A stretch of 64,000 bases of DNA from DTU072 sp050309775 (lineage in GTDB: Bacteria > Bacillota > Clostridia > Christensenellales > DTU072): contig JBNRMV010000017.1 of assembly GCA_050309775.1 (NCBI GenBank), positions 1 through 64,000 on the forward strand, written 5' to 3'. Shown one piece after another: positions 32,741-41,445 of the stretch. Below the pieces are notes generated by a model. It did not search any database. It was given only the letters and a program-made list of their open reading frames with translations, and was not told the origin of the DNA. Within the stretch, counting starts at the first letter, position 1; every line of letters begins with the position of its first letter. The translations under genes were made by a program, and so were the position numbers.

Positions 32741-33886
32741 ATGGCTGCCAAAGATTATTATGCTATACTGGGAGTAGAAAAGAATGCGAGTGCGGACGAA
32801 ATTAAGTCCGCATATCGCCGTCTTGCAAAGAAGTATCACCCCGATGTATTTGCAACACAAGAAGAAAGCAAAAAGAAAGAAGGCGAAAAAAAGTTCAAAG
32901 AAATTCAGCATGCGTATGAAGTGCTGTCCGACCCGCAAAAACGCGCTGCATTTGACCAATACGGAAGTGAAGACGGTCCGGCAATGAACGGTTTTGGCGG
33001 CGGGTTCAATCCCTTTGGCGGCGGCAGCGGCGGCTTTGCAGATGATATTATTAACAATATATTCAATGCTTTTACAGGCGGCGGCGGACGCTCAGCACGC
33101 TATGAGAGAGAGGGCGACGACATTGAAGTAGTGCTGAACCTGACTTTTGAAGAGGCTTATTCCGGTGTAGAAAAAGAAATTACTTACAATAGAGTAGAAA
33201 AATGCAGAACTTGCGGCGGAACGGGCGCAAAAGACAGTTCGTCAATCAAGACATGTACTAAGTGCGGCGGCAGCGGTTCTGTGAGAGTTGCTCAGCGCAC
33301 GCCTTTTGGTATGATGCAGACGACCAGAACTTGCGATGTGTGCCGAGGCGAGGGCAAAATAATCGAGGACAAATGCGTCGATTGCAAAGGCAGAGGCAAA
33401 GTAAAAAGGGAAAGAACAATAAAAGTTAAGATTCCTGCCGGAATAGACAACGGACAAATGCTGACAATGCGTGGCGAGGGCAGCGCAGGCGACAGCAATG
33501 CGCCAAACGGCAACTTAATAATAATTTTCAAAGTAAGTCCGCATGCGTACTTTGTCAGGGATGGCGTAAACCTTAATATGGACTTGCCCATAACCTTCCT
33601 GCAAGCAGCTTTGGGCGCAAGAGTAAATATCCCTACAATGGCAGGAGAGGTACCCGTAGACATACCCGAGGGAACCCAAAACGGCACAATAATAAGAGTA
33701 AAGGGCAGAGGCGTGAAGTACCTGAAGAAGGACGCTTACGGGGATTTGTTTATCAGAATAATTGTGGACATTCCAAAGAGCCTGACAATGCAGCAACGCA
33801 GCAAATTGCGTGATTTGGAAAAGTCCTTTGAAAAAGCAAGTTTTGAAAAGGTGCAAAAATATAAGAAAGCCACAAAGGGAACATAA
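32741..33886 (+). CDS. dnaJ: Chaperone DnaJ (Hsp40)
   Basis: The 381-residue co-chaperone has a J domain with HPD at 33-35, a Gly/Phe-rich linker (NGFGGGFNPFGGGSGGF), four zinc repeats (CRTCGGTG, CTKCGGSG, CDVCRGEG, CVDCKGRG) and two substrate-binding beta domains. It is a complete class I DnaJ. Eight bases after dnaK, with AGGAGG. Confidence 0.99.
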   Translation: MAAKDYYAILGVEKNASADEIKSAYRRLAKKYHPDVFATQEESKKKEGEKKFKEIQHAYEVLSDPQKRAAFDQYGSEDGPAMNGFGGGFNPFGGGSGGFADDIINNIFNAFTGGGGRSARYEREGDDIEVVLNLTFEEAYSGVEKEITYNRVEKCRTCGGTGAKDSSSIKTCTKCGGSGSVRVAQRTPFGMMQTTRTCDVCRGEGKIIEDKCVDCKGRGKVKRERTIKVKIPAGIDNGQMLTMRGEGSAGDSNAPNGNLIIIFKVSPHAYFVRDGVNLNMDLPITFLQAALGARVNIPTMAGEVPVDIPEGTQNGTIIRVKGRGVKYLKKDAYGDLFIRIIVDIPKSLTMQQRSKLRDLEKSFEKASFEKVQKYKKATKGT

Positions 33887-33888
33887 TT

Positions 33889-34797
33889 GTGATTTGGAAA
33901 GAAATAACTATAAACACTGACACAGAAGGCTCCGAGCTGATAGCTGATGCCTTCTTTTCTATTGGCTGCAGCGGCGTAAAAATTGCCGACAAACAAGATT
34001 TGCTTGACATAATGAAGGACGGCGGCATGTGGGATTATGTCGACGAAAAATTGCTGCAAGCAGACGATACGGTTAAAGTAAGCGGTTTTGTTTCCGAAGA
34101 AAGTCTTTCGGACAAGCTGGCTGAACTGACCGAAACTTTAAGTGGTTATGGCATATCTGCGGAATTTATCATAAGAGATATTGACGACGAAAGCTGGTAC
34201 GAGAATTGGAAAAAGTATTATTCACCTATCCATGCGGAAAAATTTGTAGTCGTGCCAAAATGGCTGAAATATGACAATAATGACAAAAAAACGCTGATAT
34301 TTATTGACCCGGGCATGGCTTTCGGTACGGGAGAACACGAAAGCACAAAAATGTGTCTTATGCTTATGTCGGAAGTTGATTTTGACGGCAAAAGCGTCAT
34401 TGATGTAGGCACAGGCAGCGGAATACTAGGTATCGGCGCAATAAAGTCCGGCGCAAAAAACTGTTATATGTGCGATATTGACAGCATTGCCGTAAAAGCC
34501 GCAAAAGAAAATGCAATTCTGAATGGAGTGCAAGATGTTGCGGAAATAGCCGCAGCCGACCTATTGACAAAGAAAAGCATGCATGCAGACATTGTGTTGG
34601 CAAACCTTACGGCAGATATACTCATAAGACTGTCGGGCGGACTGGCGGCGCACACAAAAGACGGCTCAACAATCATTTGTTCCGGCATAATCCACAGCCG
34701 CAAACAAGAGGTAATTGATGCATTTTTGCAGCAAGGCTTTTCCGTCCAAAAAGAAATAGAAATGGGCGAATGGAATGCTCTTATGCTGAGGCGGTGA
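33889..34797 (+). CDS. prmA: Ribosomal protein L11 methyltransferase
   Basis: This 302-residue enzyme trimethylates ribosomal protein L11. The N-terminal targeting domain has DDESWYENWKKYYSP, and the SAM-binding core is DPGMAFGTGEHEST followed by VIDVGTGSGILGIGAI. It starts with GTG two bases after the dnaJ stop. prmA-rsmE after dnaJ is a conserved Firmicute order. Confidence 0.95.
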   Translation: MIWKEITINTDTEGSELIADAFFSIGCSGVKIADKQDLLDIMKDGGMWDYVDEKLLQADDTVKVSGFVSEESLSDKLAELTETLSGYGISAEFIIRDIDDESWYENWKKYYSPIHAEKFVVVPKWLKYDNNDKKTLIFIDPGMAFGTGEHESTKMCLMLMSEVDFDGKSVIDVGTGSGILGIGAIKSGAKNCYMCDIDSIAVKAAKENAILNGVQDVAEIAAADLLTKKSMHADIVLANLTADILIRLSGGLAAHTKDGSTIICSGIIHSRKQEVIDAFLQQGFSVQKEIEMGEWNALMLRR

Positions 34798-34799
34798 GC

Positions 34800-35507
34800 A
34801 TGGATTTGAAACGCTTTTTTACTTTTGATAAGGTCACAACTGACAGAATAGTTATTCGAGGGGAAGAATTCCATCATGCAATAAAAGTCTGCCGCCTGAA
34901 AGAGGGCTTTAAGTTGATAATCTGCGATAATACCGACAAGGATTATAATTGCACGATAGAACGCATATATAAGGATTATTTTATTGCAAAAATTGACGAA
35001 ATAAAAGAAAATGATACGGCTGAAAGCGGCATAACGCTTTATATAGGCGTTTGCAAAGAACTGGATACCGTTGTGCAAGAGGCTGTTGAAATGGGCGCCG
35101 AAAGGATAGTGCCTTTTTCTTCACAGCACAGCAATATCGGCGGAATAAACGCAGAAAGACTAAACAAAATAATTGTCGAAAGCGCAAAACAATGCGGCCG
35201 ACCCAGACTGACAAAGTTGGAAAGCCTTATGACAATTAAACAAGCCTTTGAAGATGCCGCACAGAATGACCAAAACTTGCTGTTTTATGAATTTGAACGC
35301 AACAACAAAGTAAGTGAAAATATGGACAAAGATGCGGAAAGCACAGGCATATTTATTGGCAGCGAGGGCGGTTTTTCGCTGAAAGAAATAGAGGTTGCAA
35401 AAGAAAACGGGTTCAAGATTCTTACGCTTGGCAAGCGCATTTTGCGTGTGCAAACTGCCGTAGTTGCTGCACTGGCGCTTTGTTTGCAAGGGCTGGACAG
35501 GCTATGA
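34800..35507 (+). CDS. rsmE: 16S rRNA m3U1498 methyltransferase RsmE
   Basis: The 235-residue SPOUT methyltransferase starts MDLKRFFTFDK and has FHHAIKVCRLKEG (PUA-like part) and the knot IGSEGGFSLKEIEVAKENGF, LGKRILRVQTA that binds S-adenosylmethionine. ATG at 34800 is chosen two bases after the prmA stop; upstream in-frame codons lie inside prmA. It overlaps mtaB by four bases. Confidence 0.94.
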   Translation: MDLKRFFTFDKVTTDRIVIRGEEFHHAIKVCRLKEGFKLIICDNTDKDYNCTIERIYKDYFIAKIDEIKENDTAESGITLYIGVCKELDTVVQEAVEMGAERIVPFSSQHSNIGGINAERLNKIIVESAKQCGRPRLTKLESLMTIKQAFEDAAQNDQNLLFYEFERNNKVSENMDKDAESTGIFIGSEGGFSLKEIEVAKENGFKILTLGKRILRVQTAVVAALALCLQGLDRL

Positions 35508-36712
35508 GGGCGGTAGTGTTTAACCTTGGCTGCAAGGTAAACCAATATGAGAGCGACAAATTGGCGCAAGGACTGCGCCAAAAAGGCTTTGAGGTATTTT
35601 CTCAGTTGGTTTTTGCCGATATCTATATAATAAACACCTGCGCCGTGACGGCAGAGGCGGAGAGAAAATCCCGTCAAGCCGTAAAAAGATGTCTTTCACA
35701 CAATCCCGACGGCAGAGTTTTTGTTTGCGGCTGCGCCAGTCAGCGCGACGCCGCTGCCTTTGAAAAGAAAAAAGCAGAATATGTCTGCGGCGCCGACAAA
35801 GGGCAGTTGTTGGACAAGATTGAAACAATTGCAAAAAATGAAAATGCAAATGACGCATTCAGCGACAGAACAAGGGCATTTGTAAAAATTCAGGACGGTT
35901 GCGACAATTTTTGCTCATATTGCATAATACCTCATTTGAGAGGACGCAGCGTGTCGAGAGATATTGACGAAATAGTCAAAGAAATAAGTAACCTTGCGCA
36001 AAAAACTAAAGAAATTGTTATTACAGGCATAAATCTTGCGTTGTTTGGCAAAGATAACGGCACAAGCCTTACACAGTTAATAAAAGCTATTAGTCGTACA
36101 GATGTGAGAATTCGGCTGGGTTCTTTTTATGTTGAAGGATTGACAAAAGAATTGCTGACGGCGCTTTTTTCGTTAAAGAAGTTTTGTCCGCATTTTCATT
36201 TGTCGCTGCAAAGCGGCGATGACTGCGTTCTTAAGGCCATGCGGCGCCGATATTCCACAACGGAATATCTTGAAAAGATTGACCTTATACGCTCATTTGA
36301 CAAAAATGCTGCCATTACCACCGATATTATAGTAGGTTTTCCCACAGAAACCGATGAGCAGTTTGAAAACACAGTGAATTTTGTCAAGCAAGCCGGCTTT
36401 TCGGACATACATATATTCCCATTCTCCGCAAGGGAGGGAACTGCTGCGGCAAAACTGCCGCCGCTGCCCAAACAAACCTTGCGCAGCCGCGCGGCAAAAC
36501 TGGCGCAAATTAAGAATGATTTGCAAAAACGCTACCTGAATAATAACATAGGAGTAGTGCAACAGGTACTTTTTGAAGAAGAGGAAGACGGCATAAAAAG
36601 CGGTTATTCCGAACGGTATATTAAAGTTTATGCAAGCACAGAAAAGGATTTGGCGGAAATTGTTCCGACAGAAATATATAAAGACGGTTTGAAAGGAGAA
36701 GAAAATGGATAA
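35504..36712 (+). CDS. mtaB: tRNA-t6A37 methylthiotransferase MtaB
   Basis: This 402-residue radical-SAM enzyme adds a methylthio group to t6A37 of tRNA. The N-terminal domain opens MRAVVFNLGCKVNQYESDKL with the first cluster Cys, and NTCAVTAEAERKSRQ and CGCASQ give the rest. The radical-SAM motif is DGCDNFCSYCIIPHLRGR, followed by LHLSLQSGDD-like LSLQSGDDCVL. NLGCKVNQYE and CIIPHLRG favour MtaB over MiaB. The ATG overlaps the rsmE stop (ATGA). Confidence 0.94.
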   Translation: MRAVVFNLGCKVNQYESDKLAQGLRQKGFEVFSQLVFADIYIINTCAVTAEAERKSRQAVKRCLSHNPDGRVFVCGCASQRDAAAFEKKKAEYVCGADKGQLLDKIETIAKNENANDAFSDRTRAFVKIQDGCDNFCSYCIIPHLRGRSVSRDIDEIVKEISNLAQKTKEIVITGINLALFGKDNGTSLTQLIKAISRTDVRIRLGSFYVEGLTKELLTALFSLKKFCPHFHLSLQSGDDCVLKAMRRRYSTTEYLEKIDLIRSFDKNAAITTDIIVGFPTETDEQFENTVNFVKQAGFSDIHIFPFSAREGTAAAKLPPLPKQTLRSRAAKLAQIKNDLQKRYLNNNIGVVQQVLFEEEEDGIKSGYSERYIKVYASTEKDLAEIVPTEIYKDGLKGEENG

Positions 36713-37049
36713 GGATTGTATTTTTTGCAGAATTATAGCAGGGGAGATACCCTCGGCAAAACTTTATGAAGACGATGACATGATTGTCATAAAAGACATT
36801 AGCCCGCAAGCAAAAGTGCATTTGCTGCTCATTCCCAAACAGCATTATGCCGACATTGTTGAAATGAGCGACGAGCAAGCGGCGACATTGGGCAAGTGCA
36901 TAAAAAAACTGTCGACGCTGACCGACACTTTGGGACTTCAGGACGGCTTCAGACTGGTTTCCAACAAAGGCGAAAACGGCAGACAAAGCGTCGGACACCT
37001 GCATATTCATGTCATTGGCGGTGAAAAATTGTCAGAAATAATGGCATAA
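36705..37049 (+). CDS. HIT-family nucleotide hydrolase (HinT-like)
   Basis: The 114-residue protein starts MDKDCIFCRIIAGEIPSAK and ends with the histidine triad HLHIHVIGG (H98, H100, H102). Cys5 and Cys8 suggest the zinc site of bacterial HIT proteins. It would hydrolyse AMP-linked substrates. AAGGAGAAG lies in the end of mtaB, which it overlaps by eight bases. Last gene of the heat-shock/translation operon. Confidence 0.94.
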   Translation: MDKDCIFCRIIAGEIPSAKLYEDDDMIVIKDISPQAKVHLLLIPKQHYADIVEMSDEQAATLGKCIKKLSTLTDTLGLQDGFRLVSNKGENGRQSVGHLHIHVIGGEKLSEIMA

Positions 37050-37115
37050 TAGCTTAAGTTTTGAGTTGTTATAAATAAACAGATATCAGATTTATAGAAA
37101 AGAAAATTGAAAAGT

Positions 37116-37140
37116 AAAAACCGCCTGAACAGCGGTTTTT
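37116..37140. terminator. Bidirectional terminator between hinT-like gene and rpsU
   Basis: AAAAACCGC-CTGAACA-GCGGTTTTT: a nine-pair symmetric hairpin with A and T runs, serving both convergent genes. Confidence 0.9.
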
Positions 37141-37149
37141 ATAAATGTC

Positions 37150-37326
37150 TTATTTGTAGCTTCTCTTTCTGGCGTTCTCTGCCTTCTTCTTTCTCTTGAC
37201 GCTGGGTTTTTCGTAAAACTCATGGCGTCTGAGGTCTCCGATAATGCCTTCATTTGAGCATTTTCTTTTCCACCTGCGGAAAGCGCTGTCCACAGACTCA
37301 TTGTCCTTGACATATACTGTTGCCAT
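37150..37326 (-). CDS. rpsU: 30S ribosomal protein bS21
   Basis: This 58-residue, very basic protein begins MATVYVKDNESVDSAFRRWK and has the C-terminal KPSVKRKKKAENARKRSYK typical of bS21, which helps select the start codon of mRNA. GAGGGGGTGA precedes the ATG. It stands alone on the minus strand between hinT-like and the dnaG region, with its own promoter and terminator. Confidence 0.97.
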   Translation of the reverse strand: MATVYVKDNESVDSAFRRWKRKCSNEGIIGDLRRHEFYEKPSVKRKKKAENARKRSYK

Positions 37327-37368
37327 AAATATTCACCCCCTCTGTCCAAGATTTTTTCGCATATGTTT

Positions 37369-37396
37369 ATTATAAGCGATTTTTTATCATTGTCAA
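37369..37396 (-). promoter_or_regulatory. Promoter of rpsU
   Basis: On the minus strand TTGACA (37391-37396), 16 bases, TATAAT (37369-37374): both hexamers are perfect. The leader is about 35 nt. Confidence 0.85.
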
Positions 37397-37506
37397 ACAT
37401 TTGATTATAATTTTATGCCTTTTGTGACAAATTTGTCATTCTTTTTATCAAATTCTCTTTTATACCCGTAGAATTTGTTTCTTAATGTCTTATTTTGTCG
37501 GATATA

Positions 37507-37534
37507 TTGATAAAGCTGTCAAATATGCTACAAT
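37507..37534 (+). promoter_or_regulatory. Promoter upstream of the 37567 gene (and perhaps dnaG-rpoD)
   Basis: TTGATA (37507-37512), 16 bases, TACAAT (37529-37534), about 25 nt before the AAGGAG of the next gene. Confidence 0.6.
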
Positions 37535-37566
37535 CAAGAAAAACCATGCTAAGGAGATTAGTTATT

Positions 37567-37896
37567 ATGCTAAGGGAAAAACACGAATTTTTCAAAATGA
37601 TAAAAAAACGCCTTGTTGAGAACAATTATTCCGACTATACCGTAAAGATAAACGACGAGCGTGTCGGCGAGGTGTATTTTCTCAACAACAAAAGAATGAC
37701 TAGCGAGCAGCTGCGCGCTTTCAGCATGCGCGTCAACGAAATCATCAAAAGCGATGTTTTTATTCTTGACCCTCTCAACAAACTGATTATTGACAAAGAC
37801 GAATTTATGGGGCTTGACGAAGTGGCAAAACAGCGCTACATACTTGATTTGAGCAATATATATATTGATATAAAGAAAAAATCCATAAACTGCTAA
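37567..37896 (+). CDS. Small hypothetical protein upstream of dnaG
   Basis: This 109-residue soluble protein mixes helices and strands (HEFFKMIKKRLVENN, YTVKINDERVGEVYFLNNKR, then an acidic-basic tail). I do not recognise the family. The ATG at 37567 has AAGGAG at a good distance; codons upstream belong to the promoter. It is followed after 78 bases by dnaG and may share its transcript. Codon use is like that of the core genes. Confidence 0.65.
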   Translation: MLREKHEFFKMIKKRLVENNYSDYTVKINDERVGEVYFLNNKRMTSEQLRAFSMRVNEIIKSDVFILDPLNKLIIDKDEFMGLDEVAKQRYILDLSNIYIDIKKKSINC

Positions 37897-37898
37897 CT

Positions 37899-37986
37899 AA
37901 ATATGCTTATGTGCTAGGAGAATTGTTTTTTTTGTCGAATAATATATTAGACGGAAAAAAGAGGTACTTGGCACATAAGCAAATTT
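37899..37986 (+). repeat. Inverted repeat enclosing the dnaG start region
   Basis: GCTTATGTGC (37905-37914) and GCACATAAGC (37971-37980) are exact reverse complements. With one mismatch the pairing extends outward to 37899 and 37986 (15 of 16 pairs). The right arm contains the proposed ATA start of dnaG (37975-37977), and the Shine-Dalgarno GAGGT lies inside the loop. Confidence 0.7.
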
Positions 37987-39726
37987 CATTCGGGCTTTAT
38001 TGATGAGCTAAAATCAAAATCCGACATTGTCGACATAGTTTCAAAATTTGTCCATCTCCAAAAAAAGGGGAGGGACTATTGGGCGTGTTGTCCTTTTCAT
38101 CACGAAAAGACGCCCTCTTTTCAGGTGCGTTCAGACCACCAGTATTTCAAGTGTTTTGGTTGTCAAAAAAGCGGCAATGTCATCACTTTTGTTATGGAGC
38201 ATGAGCGCATTACCTATCCCGAGGCCATAGAATGGCTGGCAGACAGAGCCAATATGGAACTGCCGGAAAATTTTGTTGCGCCCGAGTACAAGGAATCCAA
38301 ACAACTGAAAGAAAAAATACATAACGCCAACAAAGAAGCGGCAAAGTTTTATTACCAAACGCTGTTTTCACCCGCCGGAAAGGAAGCGCTGCAATATCTG
38401 CTCAACAGAGGACTTACGGAACAAACCATTAAGACTTTCGGCATGGGCTTTTCGCCGAACTCATGGTCACTGCCCCAACACATGGAAAACAAGGGCTATG
38501 ACAAAACCACCTTAAAAAAAGCCGGGCTTTGCGGCTATGACGCAGAGAGCGGCAAGGCATACGACTTCTTTTCGGGCAGAATTATTGTGCCGATTATTGA
38601 CGCTTTCGGCAATGTAATAGGTTTTGGCGGCAGGGTGCTGAAAGACACCGGCTTTGCAAAATACAAAAACACACTGGCAAATCCGGTTTTTGACAAAAGC
38701 CGCAGCCTTTTTAATATAAACCTTTTCAAAAAACTCAAACAAACAGAAACCGTTCAGTCAGTTATACTTGTTGAAGGATATATGGATACCATAAGCCTTT
38801 ATCAAGCAGACATCAAGAATGTAGTTGCGCCTATGGGGACAAGCCTTACCGTAGACCAATGCAGGGTGCTGAAGCGGTATGTAGACATTGTGTATGTGTG
38901 TTTTGACGGTGACAGCGCCGGACAAGCCGCCACTATGCGCAGTTTAGAACTGCTTAAAACCAGCGGTTTGGAAGTCAAAGTTATGGACCTTCCGGACAAG
39001 ATGGACCCTGACGATGTCATTAAGCAGAGAGGAAAGCAAGCCTTTGAGGAACTGATAACAAAGGCATTGCCTTTGATAGATTACAAATTGAAGAAAACAG
39101 AACGAGCGCACAACCTTAAGACCGCCGACGGACGGCAAAAGTACATAAAGGCCGCCGCCGAGGTGCTGTCAAAATTAGACGCTGTAGAGAGAGAGGTTTA
39201 TGCCCGAAATGTGTCAGAAAAAAGCGGTATAGCTATTGATACCATACTTTCTGAAGCCGCCGGCAACAGCGGCGAAGTGTATGCAACGGCAAAAAAGCCC
39301 GAAAAGAAAGAATCGAGAAAGGGCAACGCCAATGCCGCAAGATTTGTACTGTCCTCCATTCTGAACATGAAAGAATATGTGAGAATGCAATACATAAAGC
39401 CGGAGTATTTTGACGATGGAGCGCAAAAAACAGTATATGAGTATTTTCTTGACTGTATAGAAAATAAGTATACGCCGAAATTTAGTGATTTGTTTGATTT
39501 GAGCGAGGACAAAGACGAGCTAAATGAGATTATTGACGCGCTTGATAAGGTTGCGCCGGACAAACAGGCAGAGTATTATTCGCAGTCCTTAAATTTTCTT
39601 TTTAACGATTACAAAAGAGAAGCTTTACCCAAGCTAACTTTAATGCTCACGCAAGCAAAGAATGAAAATGAAAAAGCATTGATACAAGAAAAAATAAAAG
39701 AACTTTCAAACTCACAACCTAATTAA
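37975..39726 (+). CDS. dnaG: DNA primase DnaG, apparent ATA start codon
   Basis: The 583-residue primase makes RNA primers for replication. The CHC2 zinc finger (C39, H42, C60, C63; CPFHHEKTPSF and FKCFGC) and N-terminal FIDELKSKSDIVDIV lie upstream of the first conventional start (GTG at 38125), which would destroy the finger. The frame stops at 37948 and between it and the finger has no ATG, GTG or TTG; ATA at 37975 has GAGGT nine bases ahead and gives MSKFHSGFIDEL. The TOPRIM core (LVEGYMDTISLYQ, CFDGDSAGQAA) and the C-terminal helicase-binding part follow. rpoD follows as in many genomes. Confidence 0.9.
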   Translation: MSKFHSGFIDELKSKSDIVDIVSKFVHLQKKGRDYWACCPFHHEKTPSFQVRSDHQYFKCFGCQKSGNVITFVMEHERITYPEAIEWLADRANMELPENFVAPEYKESKQLKEKIHNANKEAAKFYYQTLFSPAGKEALQYLLNRGLTEQTIKTFGMGFSPNSWSLPQHMENKGYDKTTLKKAGLCGYDAESGKAYDFFSGRIIVPIIDAFGNVIGFGGRVLKDTGFAKYKNTLANPVFDKSRSLFNINLFKKLKQTETVQSVILVEGYMDTISLYQADIKNVVAPMGTSLTVDQCRVLKRYVDIVYVCFDGDSAGQAATMRSLELLKTSGLEVKVMDLPDKMDPDDVIKQRGKQAFEELITKALPLIDYKLKKTERAHNLKTADGRQKYIKAAAEVLSKLDAVEREVYARNVSEKSGIAIDTILSEAAGNSGEVYATAKKPEKKESRKGNANAARFVLSSILNMKEYVRMQYIKPEYFDDGAQKTVYEYFLDCIENKYTPKFSDLFDLSEDKDELNEIIDALDKVAPDKQAEYYSQSLNFLFNDYKREALPKLTLMLTQAKNENEKALIQEKIKELSNSQPN

Positions 39727-39743
39727 AGATAGAGGAGCCGAAT

Positions 39744-40805
39744 ATGCCAAACTACGAAGAACGCAAGAGAACAAAAATTGACAGTATCGTCGAACTGCAC
39801 AAGGACGACAAAAAAATACAGGAAGAAGACCTCATGAAAAAGCTGGACAAGCTAGAACTAGACGCCAAAGAAATGGAGGAAGTTTATAAAATACTGGAGG
39901 ACAACAACATTAAGGTTGAATCTGGTATTGAAAAAACAAGCGACAAACTGCTCCAAAAAATTATGAGCGAGGTCAACATAGATGACTCCGTCAAGATGTA
40001 TCTGAAGGACATCGGTAAAGTACCTCTATTGCAGGCATCGGAGGAGGTCGAGCTGGCGCAAAGAATGGCGGAGGGCGACGAGGTAGCGAGAGATAACCTC
40101 ATAAACGCCAACCTCAGACTTGTTGTAAGCATAGCAAAGAGATATGTTGGCAGGGGCATGCAGTTCCTTGATTTGATACAAGAGGGCAACTTGGGCTTGA
40201 TGAAAGCCGTAGAAAAATTTGATTATACGAAAGGTTTCAAGTTTTCGACTTACGCTACATGGTGGATTAGGCAGGCAATAACCCGTTCGCTTGCCGACCA
40301 AGCCAGAACCATACGCATTCCCGTGCATATGGTAGAAACCATAAATAAGTTGACAAAGGTTTCCAGAACGCTGCTCCAACAATTGGGCAGAGAACCTACG
40401 CAGGCAGAAATAGCCGAAGCAATGGGCATAACCGAACAAAAAGTCGTCGAAATACAAAAGATTGCGCAAGACCCCGTATCTCTTGAAACGCCTATCGGCG
40501 AGGAAGACGACAGCCATTTGGGAGATTTTCTTGAGGACCACAACGCAGTGGCGCCCATGGACGCAGCCGAAGCAAAGATGCTCAGAGCGCAGGTTGAAGA
40601 AATTCTCAACACGCTTGCCCCCAGAGAAGCCATGGTGCTTATTTTGCGGTATGGGCTGAAAGATAATCGCCCGAGAACGCTTGAAGAAGTCGGCAAGGTC
40701 TTCAATGTCACAAGGGAAAGAATCCGTCAGATTGAAGCAAAAGCCTTGCGCAGGCTCAAACATCCGAACAAGATGAAAAAACTTAAGGATTTCCTAGACA
40801 AATAA
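39744..40805 (+). CDS. rpoD: Primary sigma factor RpoD (SigA)
   Basis: This 353-residue sigma-70 has a short acidic region 1, region 1.2 (DDSVKMYLKDIGKVPLL), region 2 with DLIQEGNLGLMKAVEKFDY and FSTYATWWIRQAI (the -10-melting residues), region 3, and region 4 with VFNVTRERIRQIEAKALRRL that reads TTGACA. The many TTGACA/TATAAT promoters in this window fit it. AGAGGAG precedes the ATG, 17 bases after dnaG. Confidence 0.98.
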   Translation: MPNYEERKRTKIDSIVELHKDDKKIQEEDLMKKLDKLELDAKEMEEVYKILEDNNIKVESGIEKTSDKLLQKIMSEVNIDDSVKMYLKDIGKVPLLQASEEVELAQRMAEGDEVARDNLINANLRLVVSIAKRYVGRGMQFLDLIQEGNLGLMKAVEKFDYTKGFKFSTYATWWIRQAITRSLADQARTIRIPVHMVETINKLTKVSRTLLQQLGREPTQAEIAEAMGITEQKVVEIQKIAQDPVSLETPIGEEDDSHLGDFLEDHNAVAPMDAAEAKMLRAQVEEILNTLAPREAMVLILRYGLKDNRPRTLEEVGKVFNVTRERIRQIEAKALRRLKHPNKMKKLKDFLDK

Positions 40806-40806
40806 T

Positions 40807-41445
40807 ATGCTAAAACTTGACAAACGGCTGGCGGCGATTGCCTCCGAAGTTGATGCAAAATGTCTGGCTGACATTGGCGCAGACCATGGCAAAGTTGTGG
40901 TGTTTTGCCTTAATAACAACAAGGCGCATCGAGCGTATGCTGTTGACATAAGTCAAAAGAGCCTCCAAAAGGCAAGACTGCTTGCCGAAAAACATGGAGT
41001 GGCGGATAAGATTAAGTTTGTTGTAGGCGACGGCTTGCAAAAAATAGACAATGACGCAGACTGTATTGTTATTGCCGGTATGGGCGGATTTGAAATAATA
41101 AAAATTTTATCTCAGCGCAAGCTGAATGCAAAGTACATTTTGGCTCCGCATCAGGACGCGGCGGCGCTGCGCCGTTTTCTGAATGACAACGCGTTCTTTG
41201 TGCAAAAAGACTATTTTGTGGCGGTGGGCAAAAGGTTCTATGACATTATTGTTTGCGTGCCGGGCAAAGGCAACTATACCGAAAATGAGATTTATGTCGG
41301 AAAGAACATTCCTCCGCAATCTGATTTTCAAAAGAAATTGACCGCCAGAAAGAGCGTTATTATGGATATATATAAAAAGACAAATAATCCTTCCGAGGAA
41401 ATCAAAAAAGAATTGGGAGAAATAAACAATGCCTTACAAAATTAA
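40807..41445 (+). CDS. trmK: tRNA (adenine22-N1)-methyltransferase TrmK
   Basis: The 212-residue Rossmann methyltransferase has DIGADHGKVVVFCL as SAM motif I, AVDISQKSL and VVGDGLQKI, and CIVIAGMGGFEIIKIL with the catalytic region of TrmK. It starts one base after the rpoD stop and overlaps the NIF3-like gene by 17 bases. The order rpoD-trmK-NIF3 is conserved in Firmicutes. Confidence 0.92.
   Translation: MLKLDKRLAAIASEVDAKCLADIGADHGKVVVFCLNNNKAHRAYAVDISQKSLQKARLLAEKHGVADKIKFVVGDGLQKIDNDADCIVIAGMGGFEIIKILSQRKLNAKYILAPHQDAAALRRFLNDNAFFVQKDYFVAVGKRFYDIIVCVPGKGNYTENEIYVGKNIPPQSDFQKKLTARKSVIMDIYKKTNNPSEEIKKELGEINNALQN

Noticed and set aside
37092..37400. 102-residue minus-strand frame overlapping rpsU
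   Set aside because: It is in another frame of the rpsU region. The real gene is the 58-residue S21 at 37150-37326 with a strong ribosome site and clear family match.
38125..39726. dnaG starting at GTG 38125
   Set aside because: This start would remove the first two zinc ligands (C39, H42) and the conserved N-terminus, which are encoded in frame just upstream.
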